Origin: Bifidobacterium sp. WK012_4_13
GTDB taxonomy: Bacteria > Actinomycetota > Actinomycetes > Actinomycetales > Bifidobacteriaceae
Direction: 5' to 3'
NCBI RefSeq assembly: GCF_041080835.1
Contig: NZ_CP129683.1
Coordinates: 434,001 to 498,000, forward strand
DNA: 64,000 nt
The notes beneath the pieces are model-generated. The model searched no databases and was not told where the DNA came from. It saw nothing but the letters and a program-made list of their open reading frames with translations. The position numbers and the translations under genes were made by a program. This document shows, piece after piece, positions 36,356 through 44,954 of this stretch (position 1 is the first letter of the stretch; each line of letters begins with the position of its first letter).

Positions 36356-37093
36356 TCACATTCGGAATGCTGCATGGCTGTCGCGCTGATCCATCAGATC
36401 GACTCCGAAGTCCAGCATGAGCTGGGACCACAGCTGCACATGATATGCCGCACTGTGATATTCCTGACTGTGAGATTCCTGGCTGTCGGATTCGCCGTTG
36501 CGAAATTCAGGGGTCCATGATGCCCGAATCTCATAGCTGTCCTGAATCTTCGATTCGTCCATGCCAAAGCTGTGATTTTCGGTCGATGAGACAGTTCCTG
36601 AAATCTGATACGCGTCCGCGTTGTGCAGCCTTTCCTGAACCGTGGTGAGCAGTGCCTGCGTCTCGGCATCGTCAAAGTCGGTCTCAAGCTTGGGCTCGCG
36701 CATATATGCGACGCACTGCCATGGCGAGCGGTCCGTCACGTCATCGGAATTAACGAAGAGAATCATGATCCAGCCGTAGAGGCTTGCCTCCGACTGCGTT
36801 CTCTTCATGCTCTCCGCCAGAAAGATCGGATATTGAATCTCGACTCCGATGCCGTAGTCCGCTATGGACGATGGGGTCGGCATCTCCGAATACGTCATTC
36901 CTGCGATTCTGGGCATCTCTCTTACAGATTCGACAGCCTGCCGTACCGCAGAGGGCACATTCGCGCCCTCGAACCGTTGGAGCATCTCGGATCGCATGCG
37001 CCTGTCCTTGCGACCGTCAACCTCCTGCGGACTGAAAGGCTTGGAGTCTGCGAATTCATTGCAGACACCTGGAAATCTGTAAATCTCAGCCAT
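36356..37093 (-). CDS. DUF3000 family protein
   Basis: A 245-residue cytosolic protein of an actinobacterial family of unknown function that sits next to ribonuclease D. Family features: VRQAVESVREMPRIAG near residue 50, then a middle region P-W-Q-C-V-A-Y-M-R, and E-I-R-A-S-W-T-P. A Ser/Glu/His-rich insertion near 200-215 is local. The ATG at 37093 has AAGAGG only 1 nt before it, while TATCCT lies 7 nt upstream, so the mRNA may be leaderless. Function unknown; the link to RNase D rests only on gene order. Confidence 0.75.
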   Translation of the reverse strand: MAEIYRFPGVCNEFADSKPFSPQEVDGRKDRRMRSEMLQRFEGANVPSAVRQAVESVREMPRIAGMTYSEMPTPSSIADYGIGVEIQYPIFLAESMKRTQSEASLYGWIMILFVNSDDVTDRSPWQCVAYMREPKLETDFDDAETQALLTTVQERLHNADAYQISGTVSSTENHSFGMDESKIQDSYEIRASWTPEFRNGESDSQESHSQEYHSAAYHVQLWSQLMLDFGVDLMDQRDSHAAFRM

Positions 37094-37218
37094 GCCTCTT
37101 AGGATAGCCGAATCAATCCGAAAAATGCGAGCATATTTGACATTTTCTTCACGTTACCAAGATTAAAGAAGAGTGAAAGAAAACATTGCAAACCCTTTGC
37201 AGCAAGGGAAAAACGTAT

Positions 37219-38199
37219 CTAGTACACAGTAAAACCGTGTGCTTCAAACTGTTTGCGCACGCGCTCTCGCACCTGCCGCGAAGGCCCCTTCGCGTTCTCC
37301 AACGGATAGTCGATGCGCAGTTCATGCCACTTCGGACGACCCAGCTGGTGAAATCCAAGCACATCGACATGCTCCACGGCATCGCCGAACTCTTCGCAGA
37401 TGCGTGCTACTCCCTCGACGTTCTCAACGGAATCCGTCAGATCCGGAACCAGGACGAAACGCACCCAGATCTTGCTTCCCAACCGTGCCAGACGCCTGCC
37501 AAAGTCAATCGTCGGCTGAAGGACTCCCCCAGTGACCTTCCTGTATGTCTCCTCGTTCCCCGACTTCACATCCAGAAGGCACAGGTCTATGTCGCGAATC
37601 ATGTCATCGGTGTAGTTGCGGTTCAGGAATCCGGAGGTATCGAGGCATGTATGGACACCCATCTCCTTTGCGGCACGAAACACGCGCGAGACGAACGCGG
37701 GCTGCATCATCGACTCCCCGCCGGAGAAGGTGATGCCGCCACCGGTCGACTGGAACAGGTCCTTGTATCGTTCGACCTTGGCAATCATCGCATCGAGATA
37801 CACCGGCTGCCCGTCACGCATCTTCCACGTGTCAGGGTTCTGGCAGTACTGGCATCTCAGCGGACACCCACTCATGAAGACGGTCATGCGCGTGCCCGGC
37901 CCATCGACGGACGTATTGATGTCCCAGGAATGCACGAATCCGATGTCTCCGGACTTCAAAGCATTCAGCCTGTCACGTCTGTCGAGCCCGATCGGTGATT
38001 CGAAGCCTGAAAGCCCCCCCATCAGCGTCTGGCTCTGGTATGTCTTCGACTCCTTGAGCATATGCTGCCGCGTCACATGGAACCCGCCTGGCGTCTTGAC
38101 TGACGTCTTTGCTGACGTCGGAACCATCGTCGGAACTGTCGCCGGTATGCCTGCGGCCTGTGAATGTGACACGCGAGTCGCCGTTGCCTGAGACATCAT
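37219..38199 (-). CDS. pflA: Pyruvate formate-lyase activating enzyme
   Basis: Radical SAM enzyme that installs the glycyl radical on PflB under anoxia. The Fe4S4 motif C-x3-C-x2-C is in S-G-C-P-L-R-C-Q-Y-C-Q-N, and the SAM-binding G-G-E is in ITFSGGESMM. The core begins near residue 85 (GDIGFVHSWDINTSVDGPG); the preceding 80 residues, rich in Thr/Val/Pro, are an extension beyond E. coli PflA (246). Two start codons, ATGATG: the second (38196) has better spacing from AAGGAGG. It follows pflB by about 80 bp with a hairpin between. Confidence 0.95.
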   Translation of the reverse strand: MMSQATATRVSHSQAAGIPATVPTMVPTSAKTSVKTPGGFHVTRQHMLKESKTYQSQTLMGGLSGFESPIGLDRRDRLNALKSGDIGFVHSWDINTSVDGPGTRMTVFMSGCPLRCQYCQNPDTWKMRDGQPVYLDAMIAKVERYKDLFQSTGGGITFSGGESMMQPAFVSRVFRAAKEMGVHTCLDTSGFLNRNYTDDMIRDIDLCLLDVKSGNEETYRKVTGGVLQPTIDFGRRLARLGSKIWVRFVLVPDLTDSVENVEGVARICEEFGDAVEHVDVLGFHQLGRPKWHELRIDYPLENAKGPSRQVRERVRKQFEAHGFTVY

Positions 38200-38219
38200 T
38201 GTCCTCCTTGAATAGCGAA

Positions 38220-38244
38220 GGGGCGGGACTCATTGCCCCGCCCC
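38220..38244 (-). terminator. GC-rich hairpin between pflB and pflA
   Basis: GGGGCGGG and its complement (38220-38227, 38237-38244), 9-nt loop, no U-tract. It probably limits pflA readthrough or protects the pflB message, so the activase is made at lower level than the lyase. Confidence 0.6.
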
Positions 38245-38281
38245 CAAGCTATCATCTTGCGAATTATTGCGCCGTGAGCTT

Positions 38282-40654
38282 TCAGTCGGTTACGGAACCC
38301 TGATGGAAGGTTCTGGAAATGACATCAAGCTGCTGTTCCTTGGTGAGCTTGACGAAGTTCACCGCATAGCCTGAGACGCGAACGGTCAGATGAGGATACT
38401 TTTCCGGATTCTCGACCGCGTCCTCAAGCTGCTCCTTGCGAAGCACATTGATGTTCGCGTGATAGAGCCCGTGCCCATTGCCTGCGTCGAGGATGCCGAC
38501 AAGATTGCCGATGCGCTCCTGCTCGTCACGGCCAAGTCCGTCTGGAGTGATCGTGTTCGTCAGAGAGATGCCGTCAAGCGCATCGTCGTAGTTGATCTTG
38601 CCGACCGAGAACATCGATGGGAGCATGCCATGGGAATCCATACCGTTCTCTGGGTTTGCACCAGGTGCATACGGATCGCCCTTCCTGTGTCCTGAAGGGA
38701 AGGAACCTGTGTTCTTTCCATATTCGACATTCGAGGTGATGGTGAGAATCGACTGGGTCGGAACCGCTCCACGATATACCGGCAGACGCTTGACCTGACC
38801 CATGACGGTGGACACGACCCACTTCGCAAGCTCATCCGCACGGTCATCGTCGTTGCCATAGACAGGGAACTGTCCCTCTGTCCTATAGCCGACGATCAGA
38901 TCGTCCGCGGCGCCGTCGACGTGCTCGTAGCTGTCATCGTCCTTGTTGTAGACGGGATAGACCTTCGCATACTTGATCGCGGCAAGCGAATCCGCGGCGA
39001 TGGAAAGTCCTGACATGCCGCAGCCGAGGGTGCGATACACTTCCTTGTCGTGCAGGGCCATCTCGATGGACTCGTAGGCGTACTTATCGTGCATGTAATG
39101 GATGATGTTCAATGCCTCGACGTAGGTTTCGCTGAGCCATTCGAGAGCCTTCTCATAGTTGGCCTTGACCTGGTCGAAATTAAGCGTTCCATCGGCCTGA
39201 GGCTTGATGGGTTCAATCACGCCTTCGTCGATGACCTGCATGCCGGTCATCTCGTCCTTGCCACCGTTGATGGCATAGAGCAGCGCCTTGGCGCTGTTGA
39301 CGCGGGCTGCGAAGAACTGCATCTGCTTGCCGACGCGCATCGGAGACACACAGCATGCGATCGCCGCATCGTCGCCCCAGTGGGCGCGAATCTCCTTGTC
39401 GGACTCGTACTGAATCGCAGAGGTGTCGATGGAGATGCGTGCGCAGAAGCGCTTGTATCCCTCAGGGAGCTTGGGATCCCAGAAGATGGTGATGTTCGGT
39501 TCAGGTCCAGGTCCGAGATGCTCGAGCGTCAGCGTGTTGAGCAGACGGAACGAGGTCTTCGTGACCATCGAGCGTCCGTCATCGCCGAAGCCTGCATCCG
39601 ACCAGGTCGCCCAGTAGGGATCGCCGGAGAAGATGTTGTCGTAGTCCTTGGTGCGGAGGAATCGCACGATGCGCAGCTTCATCACGATGTTGTCGATGAT
39701 CTCCTGGGCGTCTGTCTCGTCGATAACGCCGTTCTTCAAGTCACGCTCGAAGTAGGTGTCGAAGAATGCGGAAAGGCGACCGATGGACATCGCAGCGCCG
39801 TCCTGGCTCTTGATCGACGCAAGGTAGCCCATGTACGTCCACTGGACTGCTTCCTGTGCGGTCTGCGCCGGTCGGCTCAGATCGAGACCATATTCGTTGC
39901 CCAGCTTGATGAGCTTCTTCAAGGCCTTGATCTGCTCGTCATGCTCTTCGCGGAAGCGGATCCAATGCTCGATCTCGGGCTCGGTGAAGTCGTTGCGGTA
40001 TGGCACGGAATCCTTGTCGCGCTTCTTGAAGGCGATCAGCGTGTTCACGCCGTACAAGGCGACACGGCGGTAGTCGCCGATGATGCGGCCACGGCCGTAT
40101 GCATCTGGCAGACCGGTGAGGATCTTGTTATGGCGGGCGATCTTGATGCGGCGCGTATATACGCCGAAGACGCCGTCGTTGTGGGTCTTGCGATAGCGGG
40201 TGAAGATCTTCTTGATTTCGGGATCTGGCGTCTTGCCAGCCTCAAGGATCGCCTGCTCCACCATGCGCCAGCCGCCGTTCGGCATCATGGCGCGCTTGCA
40301 GGGCGCATCCGTCTGCAGCCCGACGATAACGTCATCCTGCGTCTCGGCCGCATCCTTGCCGTCGATGTATCCTGCTGCGAAAGCGTCGACGTCTGCTGGG
40401 ATATGGGTCTCTATGTCATACACGCGCTGCTTGCGCTCCACGGAAAGAATGTTGTCGTCAAGATAGTTCCAGAGGAACTTCGTTTTCTCAGTGGCTGGAG
40501 CCAGGAACGACTCGTCGCCATCGTATGGGGTGTAGTTCTTCTGAATGAAATCGCGGACGTCAATGTCCTTCTGCCAGTTTCCTGCTTTGAACGAGTCCCA
40601 AGCCTTCGCTTGCAGCTCTTCCTGTGACAAGGCTGTTGATTCAACTGCTGTCAT
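38282..40654 (-). CDS. pflB: Formate acetyltransferase (pyruvate formate-lyase)
   Basis: Glycyl-radical enzyme converting pyruvate and CoA to acetyl-CoA and formate; in bifidobacteria it adjusts the ethanol/formate/acetate/lactate balance. Adjacent catalytic Cys pair in A-I-A-C-C-V-S-P-M (about 432-433) and radical Gly in [12 protein letters not shown] (about 762). 790 residues. The ATG at 40654 has AAGGAG 5 nt upstream; an in-frame GTG two codons earlier is not needed. The promoter region contains a CRP-consensus palindrome. pflA follows. Confidence 0.97.
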   Translation of the reverse strand: MTAVESTALSQEELQAKAWDSFKAGNWQKDIDVRDFIQKNYTPYDGDESFLAPATEKTKFLWNYLDDNILSVERKQRVYDIETHIPADVDAFAAGYIDGKDAAETQDDVIVGLQTDAPCKRAMMPNGGWRMVEQAILEAGKTPDPEIKKIFTRYRKTHNDGVFGVYTRRIKIARHNKILTGLPDAYGRGRIIGDYRRVALYGVNTLIAFKKRDKDSVPYRNDFTEPEIEHWIRFREEHDEQIKALKKLIKLGNEYGLDLSRPAQTAQEAVQWTYMGYLASIKSQDGAAMSIGRLSAFFDTYFERDLKNGVIDETDAQEIIDNIVMKLRIVRFLRTKDYDNIFSGDPYWATWSDAGFGDDGRSMVTKTSFRLLNTLTLEHLGPGPEPNITIFWDPKLPEGYKRFCARISIDTSAIQYESDKEIRAHWGDDAAIACCVSPMRVGKQMQFFAARVNSAKALLYAINGGKDEMTGMQVIDEGVIEPIKPQADGTLNFDQVKANYEKALEWLSETYVEALNIIHYMHDKYAYESIEMALHDKEVYRTLGCGMSGLSIAADSLAAIKYAKVYPVYNKDDDSYEHVDGAADDLIVGYRTEGQFPVYGNDDDRADELAKWVVSTVMGQVKRLPVYRGAVPTQSILTITSNVEYGKNTGSFPSGHRKGDPYAPGANPENGMDSHGMLPSMFSVGKINYDDALDGISLTNTITPDGLGRDEQERIGNLVGILDAGNGHGLYHANINVLRKEQLEDAVENPEKYPHLTVRVSGYAVNFVKLTKEQQLDVISRTFHQGSVTD

Positions 40655-40750
40655 GGTCACTCCTTGGTGATTGGTTCAGCCAACGCATCTTCACGCTGCC
40701 GGATGCATTCAATCTTAGTCAGTGCCGCTGAACGACATCTGACGAATTAC

Positions 40751-40766
40751 TGTGATTTGAGTCACA
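40751..40766. promoter_or_regulatory. CRP/GlxR-like site upstream of pflB
   Basis: TGTGATTTGAGTCACA: perfect half-sites TGTGA-N6-TCACA, about 97 bp before the pflB start. This is the established CRP/GlxR recognition pattern. AT-rich DNA follows on the far side. It suggests cAMP-receptor-family control of pyruvate formate-lyase. Confidence 0.6.
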
Positions 40767-40939
40767 TTTCTCTTTACGCCGAGCCGAAACTAACAATTTA
40801 TGATATGTATCAACAAATCGTTGCATAAAATGTTCATGCTTGATCGTTTATGAAATAAACTGTTAGCTTCGAGCTGCCGTCACCTGCCTCGAGCTGCCGA
40901 CTCTTGCCTCGGACGGTCTCTCGGACGGCAGCGCTCGAT

Positions 40940-41143
40940 TCAGTGGGAGCCGCCGCCATTCCACTCCCTGTCCTGGTCTTCCCAGCGCTTATTCCTTTGG
41001 TTGAAGATGGTCCATGCATTCATCGCATCCTCACGACTCTCGTATGGTCCCATGCGATTGGCCACCGGAGACTGCCGCCCCTGCTCTGCCTGCTTTGTAA
41101 CCGTGTTGAAGTACCAGAGCTCGTCCTTGTTGCTGTCTGCCAT
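40940..41143 (-). CDS. Small SPOR-like protein
   Basis: A 67-residue protein, MADSNKDELWYFNTVTKQAE onward, of a small actinobacterial family. It has the motif W-Y-F-N...Q-G-R-Q-S-P...R-M-G-P-Y-E-S-R-E-D-A-M, similar to SPOR peptidoglycan-binding repeats but with no signal peptide. ATG 41143 has GGAAGGAA upstream; the longer frame to 41203 does not. Function unknown. Same strand as nadE, 80 bp after it. Confidence 0.72.
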   Translation of the reverse strand: MADSNKDELWYFNTVTKQAEQGRQSPVANRMGPYESREDAMNAWTIFNQRNKRWEDQDREWNGGGSH

Positions 41144-41223
41144 TGCATTCCTTCCCTTGCCGAAACCACTTGCGGGCCTGAGCCCAAAATCTCGCCGGGA
41201 CATCGCTCCCGAATCCTGACTGC

Positions 41224-42873
41224 CTATTCCCTGAACGCATTCGTGACAGGAAGGCGACGGTCACGGCCGAATGCCAAGGACGTCACCTTTGGCCCCAACG
41301 GATATTGCCGACGCTTCCATTCCGCACGGTCGACCAGTCGCATCACGGTGTCGACGGTCCGTTCGTCGAAGCCGTCGGCGAGCAGATCGGCCCTTCCATG
41401 TGCAAGCTCGATATATGCCTCAAGGACCTGATCCAGCAGAGCATATTCCGGCAGGGAATCCGAATCCCTCTGACCCGGGCGCAGTTCCGCGCTGGGAGCC
41501 TTCTCAATCGAACTCACCGGAATGGGAACCGGCTCATCGTGCGCCTCCGCATAGCCGTTTCGCCAGCGCGCAAGATCCCACACCTTGGTCTTGAGCAGAT
41601 CCTTGATGGGAGCGTATCCACCGACGGCGTCCCCATAGATGGTCGAATATCCGCATGCAAGCTCTGACTTGTTCCCGGGGGCCAGGGCGAGCAGACCCTT
41701 GCTGTTCGAATACGACATGACGATGACCCCGCGGATGCGTGCCTGAATGTTCTCCTCTGCCACGGACTCAAGATGGAGCTGTTCCTGGAAGGTGTCGAAG
41801 ACCCTCTCGATCGTCTCGGTTCGATAGTTCGCACCAAGATTGTCGGCCAGCAGTCGGGCATCGTCACGCGAACCCTGCGATGAATATCTGCTCGGCATGG
41901 AGATGCCCCACACATGCTCGCCTCCGCACGCGTCGGCGGCCATGGTCGCGACCAGCGCAGAGTCGATGCCTCCCGACAGTCCGACGCACACGCCTTCGAA
42001 ATGGTTCTTCCTCATATAGTCGCCCAGACCGAGCACGCATGCTCGATACATCTCCTCATCCGTCCCAAGCTCGGGAACGACTGTGGACATGCCTTGGGAA
42101 TCGGCATCATGCCTCAAGTTCCAGAAGCTCAGATCCTCGACGAACTGTGGCGAACGCTCCAGCATCTTGCCATCCTGACCGATGACGAAGCTTCCGCCGT
42201 CGAATACCAGGTCATCCTGGCCTCCGACCTGATTCAGGTAGATCAGCGGGGCATGGAGCTCCGAGGCGCGTCGAGCACCCAGCTCATGACGAACATGCCC
42301 CTTGCCCGCCTCATAGGGTGACCCATTGATGGTAAGAAGCACATCTATGTCTTGTCTGCCCAGCTCCGCGACCGGACCGCCATCCTGCCAGATGTCCTCG
42401 CAGATGGCGACGCCGATGCGGAACCCATCGATGTCGAGCACCAGCGAGCGTTCCCCTGAGGTGAAGATCCTGAACTCGTCAAAGACGCCATAGTTTGGCA
42501 GGAAGTGCTTGTCGTATCCGGCCCAGACGACTCCGTCATGAAGAACGACCATGCGATTCCTGGGGAGCCTGCGCTCATCGTCGGTTCCCACCGTTCCTAC
42601 GATCACGAAGGCCTGCCCCAGCCCTTCCGCCTTCAAGCGAAGCGCAAGCGAATTCGCCTTGTCCCATGCGGCGTTTCGGAATGTGGCGCGGAAAGCAAGG
42701 TCCTCGATCGGATATCCTGTCAGCGTCATCTCCGGAAAGACGATGACCGTCGCATCATCGCTCACCGCGCGACGCGTGAATTCGAGCACCTTCTCACCGT
42801 TGCCATCCAAGTCTCCGACGCATGTGTCAATCTGAGCCAGTGCAAAGCGAAGCCCGTCGTTACCATTAGTCAT
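41224..42873 (-). CDS. nadE: Glutamine-dependent NAD+ synthetase
   Basis: Last step of NAD synthesis, with amide nitrogen from Gln. N-terminal nitrilase-like glutaminase domain with the catalytic triad visible: Glu in V-F-P-E-M-T-L-T-G-Y, Lys in Y-D-K-H-F-L-P-N-Y, Cys in V-A-I-C-E-D-I-W-Q. The C-terminal synthetase has the P-loop G-L-S-G-G-I-D-S-A-L (about 310) and G-N-K-S-E-L-A-C-G-Y. 549 residues. ATG 42873 has TTAGG upstream; a 43-residue longer frame lacks support. Confidence 0.95.
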   Translation of the reverse strand: MTNGNDGLRFALAQIDTCVGDLDGNGEKVLEFTRRAVSDDATVIVFPEMTLTGYPIEDLAFRATFRNAAWDKANSLALRLKAEGLGQAFVIVGTVGTDDERRLPRNRMVVLHDGVVWAGYDKHFLPNYGVFDEFRIFTSGERSLVLDIDGFRIGVAICEDIWQDGGPVAELGRQDIDVLLTINGSPYEAGKGHVRHELGARRASELHAPLIYLNQVGGQDDLVFDGGSFVIGQDGKMLERSPQFVEDLSFWNLRHDADSQGMSTVVPELGTDEEMYRACVLGLGDYMRKNHFEGVCVGLSGGIDSALVATMAADACGGEHVWGISMPSRYSSQGSRDDARLLADNLGANYRTETIERVFDTFQEQLHLESVAEENIQARIRGVIVMSYSNSKGLLALAPGNKSELACGYSTIYGDAVGGYAPIKDLLKTKVWDLARWRNGYAEAHDEPVPIPVSSIEKAPSAELRPGQRDSDSLPEYALLDQVLEAYIELAHGRADLLADGFDERTVDTVMRLVDRAEWKRRQYPLGPKVTSLAFGRDRRLPVTNAFRE

Positions 42874-43030
42874 ACTCAACATCCTAACGCTATCGCATTG
42901 CGCGTTCTCCCGAGTCTCGAAGCGACTCCAGGAACCGTGGACGGCGATCATGCGTTGACTTTGCGCCTGAGCTTTCGCCGCGATCAAGGACGGCGCGCGC
43001 ATCCGAAAATGGCGTCGCCACGACTCGCGA

Positions 43031-44728
43031 CTATCTGAACATGGTGCGGGCGGCCCTCAGCATCACCCTCGGATCCTTCTCGTAATGATGAAGCGGCGTA
43101 AGCCTCGAAGATGGGATCCCGAGGAACCTGTATACGGCGATCTGGGCACAGCGAATCGAATATTGCTCCGTGAACACCATGTCGAAAGGCATCTCTGCAA
43201 ATTCGCTCACAAAGGCCAGATTGCGCGAATGCCGTGGCACGACCAACGGCCTGTCCCCGACCGAGCGCTGATTGAAGAGCGCGCTGGCATAGGGCATGTG
43301 CGCAGGAACCACATTCACGACCGAATCGAGTATCCTGTCGTGATGATCCTTGATGCCTTCCGTTCTCGTATCCGCAGCAGAGAGGAAGCCAAGGCTCTCC
43401 TCAAGCATCTCGCGTCCGGTCATCTCGATGAATGGCTTGTGCACATACCTGCCGACTGCCCGTGGATACAGCGCATAGCCCCATAGCACCCCTTCGTTCT
43501 CTTTCTGGGAACGGTAATGTGGCTGGTGATGAACGACCAAGGACAGCAATTCGGGACTGTCTACGAAGGCGTTCAGAGCATTGCCTGGGTGCTGCTGGGT
43601 GATCTGTGAGATGTCGGATATGAGCAGGTGGGAGTCGGTCGTGACGGTGAAGCTCGTCCATTCGCTTTGGCTCCGATCGCCGAAGAACTTGTCTGGATGC
43701 CCAAGATCGTAGAAATGCTCAGCGGCCTGCTTCCATAGGGCTGCGCTTGGAGCATAGTTCATATCCTCAACGATGGGCGTGTCGAGATCGCCGAGCGAAG
43801 TGCTGTCGGTTATCGAGCCATTGGTATCGAACACCAGATCTTCCGGCGCGACCTCGATCGTTCCGTGCGAGCCTTCGTCGTCCGCATCCGAACGGCGAGG
43901 GCCGACAGTCCGGTATTTCAACGCGGTGACGACGATCTCGTCGCGCAGCTGCGAATCCTTGAACACGAACTCGGTGACCATTCGGTTGCCGACGAAGTGA
44001 ACCCCATGCCTTTTCAGCCAGGCACGAAGTGGCAGGATCAGACTCTCATACTGGTTGAACGGCGTTCGAGTCACCCCGGCCAGGGTGTTGATGCGGCTGA
44101 ATTCGAGAATCATGCGGTTCATGTAGCGACGAAGCTCCATGGCGGAGCTGTTGCGCTTGAACGCGAAGGTCGTCTCCCACATGTACCAGAAATTCGTCGT
44201 GAAGATATGCGGACTCGAGGCGAACCACTGCTCGATGCTCACATCGTTGAGCGAACGTTCCTGAGATTCAGGCATCATCATCAGCTTGGTCAGCAGCAAT
44301 CGGTCAAGGGTATTGAACTGCATATGGGAGTAGTCATTGCTGTCTCCCCTGTTACGCACGCCATTCAACGAATCGATGAGCCTGCCGACGTCATGCGTGG
44401 GATGGGCATGGTCGAAGTCGAGGATCTCCTCGGTCACCGATTTACCCGGCGAATTCAGGGACTCGATGCCTGCGAACACATCCCAGAGGTTCTCATAAGT
44501 CTCCTCGTTGAGCATGCGTCCGCCACGGTTGACGTATCCGTGTGCGTTGTTGATAGAGGATACGACGAATTCGTTCTCAAAATCCTTCACCGTGCTGCCA
44601 TCATTGGCACCGTGATCCTCCAGACCCATGATCGTGATGTCGCTTCCGTCCCACTTCCCATCGCGAATCAGGTATACGGCTGCCGAAAGATTCCCTATCC
44701 CCGCACCGATCATATATGCCTTGGCCAT
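43031..44728 (-). CDS. ohyA: Oleate hydratase (MCRA family)
   Basis: FAD enzyme adding water across the cis-9 double bond of oleate or linoleate to give 10-hydroxy acids, a detoxification route known in bifidobacteria. FAD-binding start MAKAYMIGAGIGNLSAAVYL, flavin-loop and catalytic region NNAHGYVNRGGRMLNEETYE with the conserved Glu, and the later Y-A-P-S-A-A-L-W-K and F-E-M-P-F-D-type segments fit the family. AAGAGGGAA precedes ATG 44728. 565 residues; the typical range is about 560-625. A 21-bp palindrome lies 53 bp upstream. Confidence 0.85.
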   Translation of the reverse strand: MAKAYMIGAGIGNLSAAVYLIRDGKWDGSDITIMGLEDHGANDGSTVKDFENEFVVSSINNAHGYVNRGGRMLNEETYENLWDVFAGIESLNSPGKSVTEEILDFDHAHPTHDVGRLIDSLNGVRNRGDSNDYSHMQFNTLDRLLLTKLMMMPESQERSLNDVSIEQWFASSPHIFTTNFWYMWETTFAFKRNSSAMELRRYMNRMILEFSRINTLAGVTRTPFNQYESLILPLRAWLKRHGVHFVGNRMVTEFVFKDSQLRDEIVVTALKYRTVGPRRSDADDEGSHGTIEVAPEDLVFDTNGSITDSTSLGDLDTPIVEDMNYAPSAALWKQAAEHFYDLGHPDKFFGDRSQSEWTSFTVTTDSHLLISDISQITQQHPGNALNAFVDSPELLSLVVHHQPHYRSQKENEGVLWGYALYPRAVGRYVHKPFIEMTGREMLEESLGFLSAADTRTEGIKDHHDRILDSVVNVVPAHMPYASALFNQRSVGDRPLVVPRHSRNLAFVSEFAEMPFDMVFTEQYSIRCAQIAVYRFLGIPSSRLTPLHHYEKDPRVMLRAARTMFR

Positions 44729-44780
44729 GATGATTCCCTCTTTCTTGCACCGACCGTGATTTCGACCTCTTTGGCTGGTC

Positions 44781-44801
44781 AGAGTCGTTCGTTCCGACTC
44801 T
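44781..44801. promoter_or_regulatory. Palindrome upstream of oleate hydratase gene
   Basis: AGAGTCG-N7-CGACTCT, exact 7-bp arms, centred about 63 bp before ohyA. Size and symmetry fit a TetR-type operator, but no regulator is adjacent. Confidence 0.4.
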
Positions 44802-44891
44802 ACTCCGGCTTGGAGGAATCCTGCGGAAAGGCGCACCCGGAGGTGGTCATGCCCGTTGCCCCTTGCATGGGATGGGTGCCTCGCGGCCTGC

Positions 44892-44912
44892 TCTGCCTGC
44901 TCGGCAGGCAGA
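44892..44912 (-). terminator. Hairpin after PAP2 phosphatase gene
   Basis: Exact 8-bp stem TCTGCCTG with a 5-nt loop, 43 bp past the stop. No U-tract. Confidence 0.5.
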
Positions 44913-44954
44913 CCCTGCGATCACACCGTCAGCGCATGCTCGATTCTCATCGAA

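Noticed and set aside
39050..40627. 525-codon plus-strand open frame opposite pflB
   Set aside because: It is the complement of a highly conserved gene with intact active-site motifs; its translation has no recognisable domains and no ribosome site.
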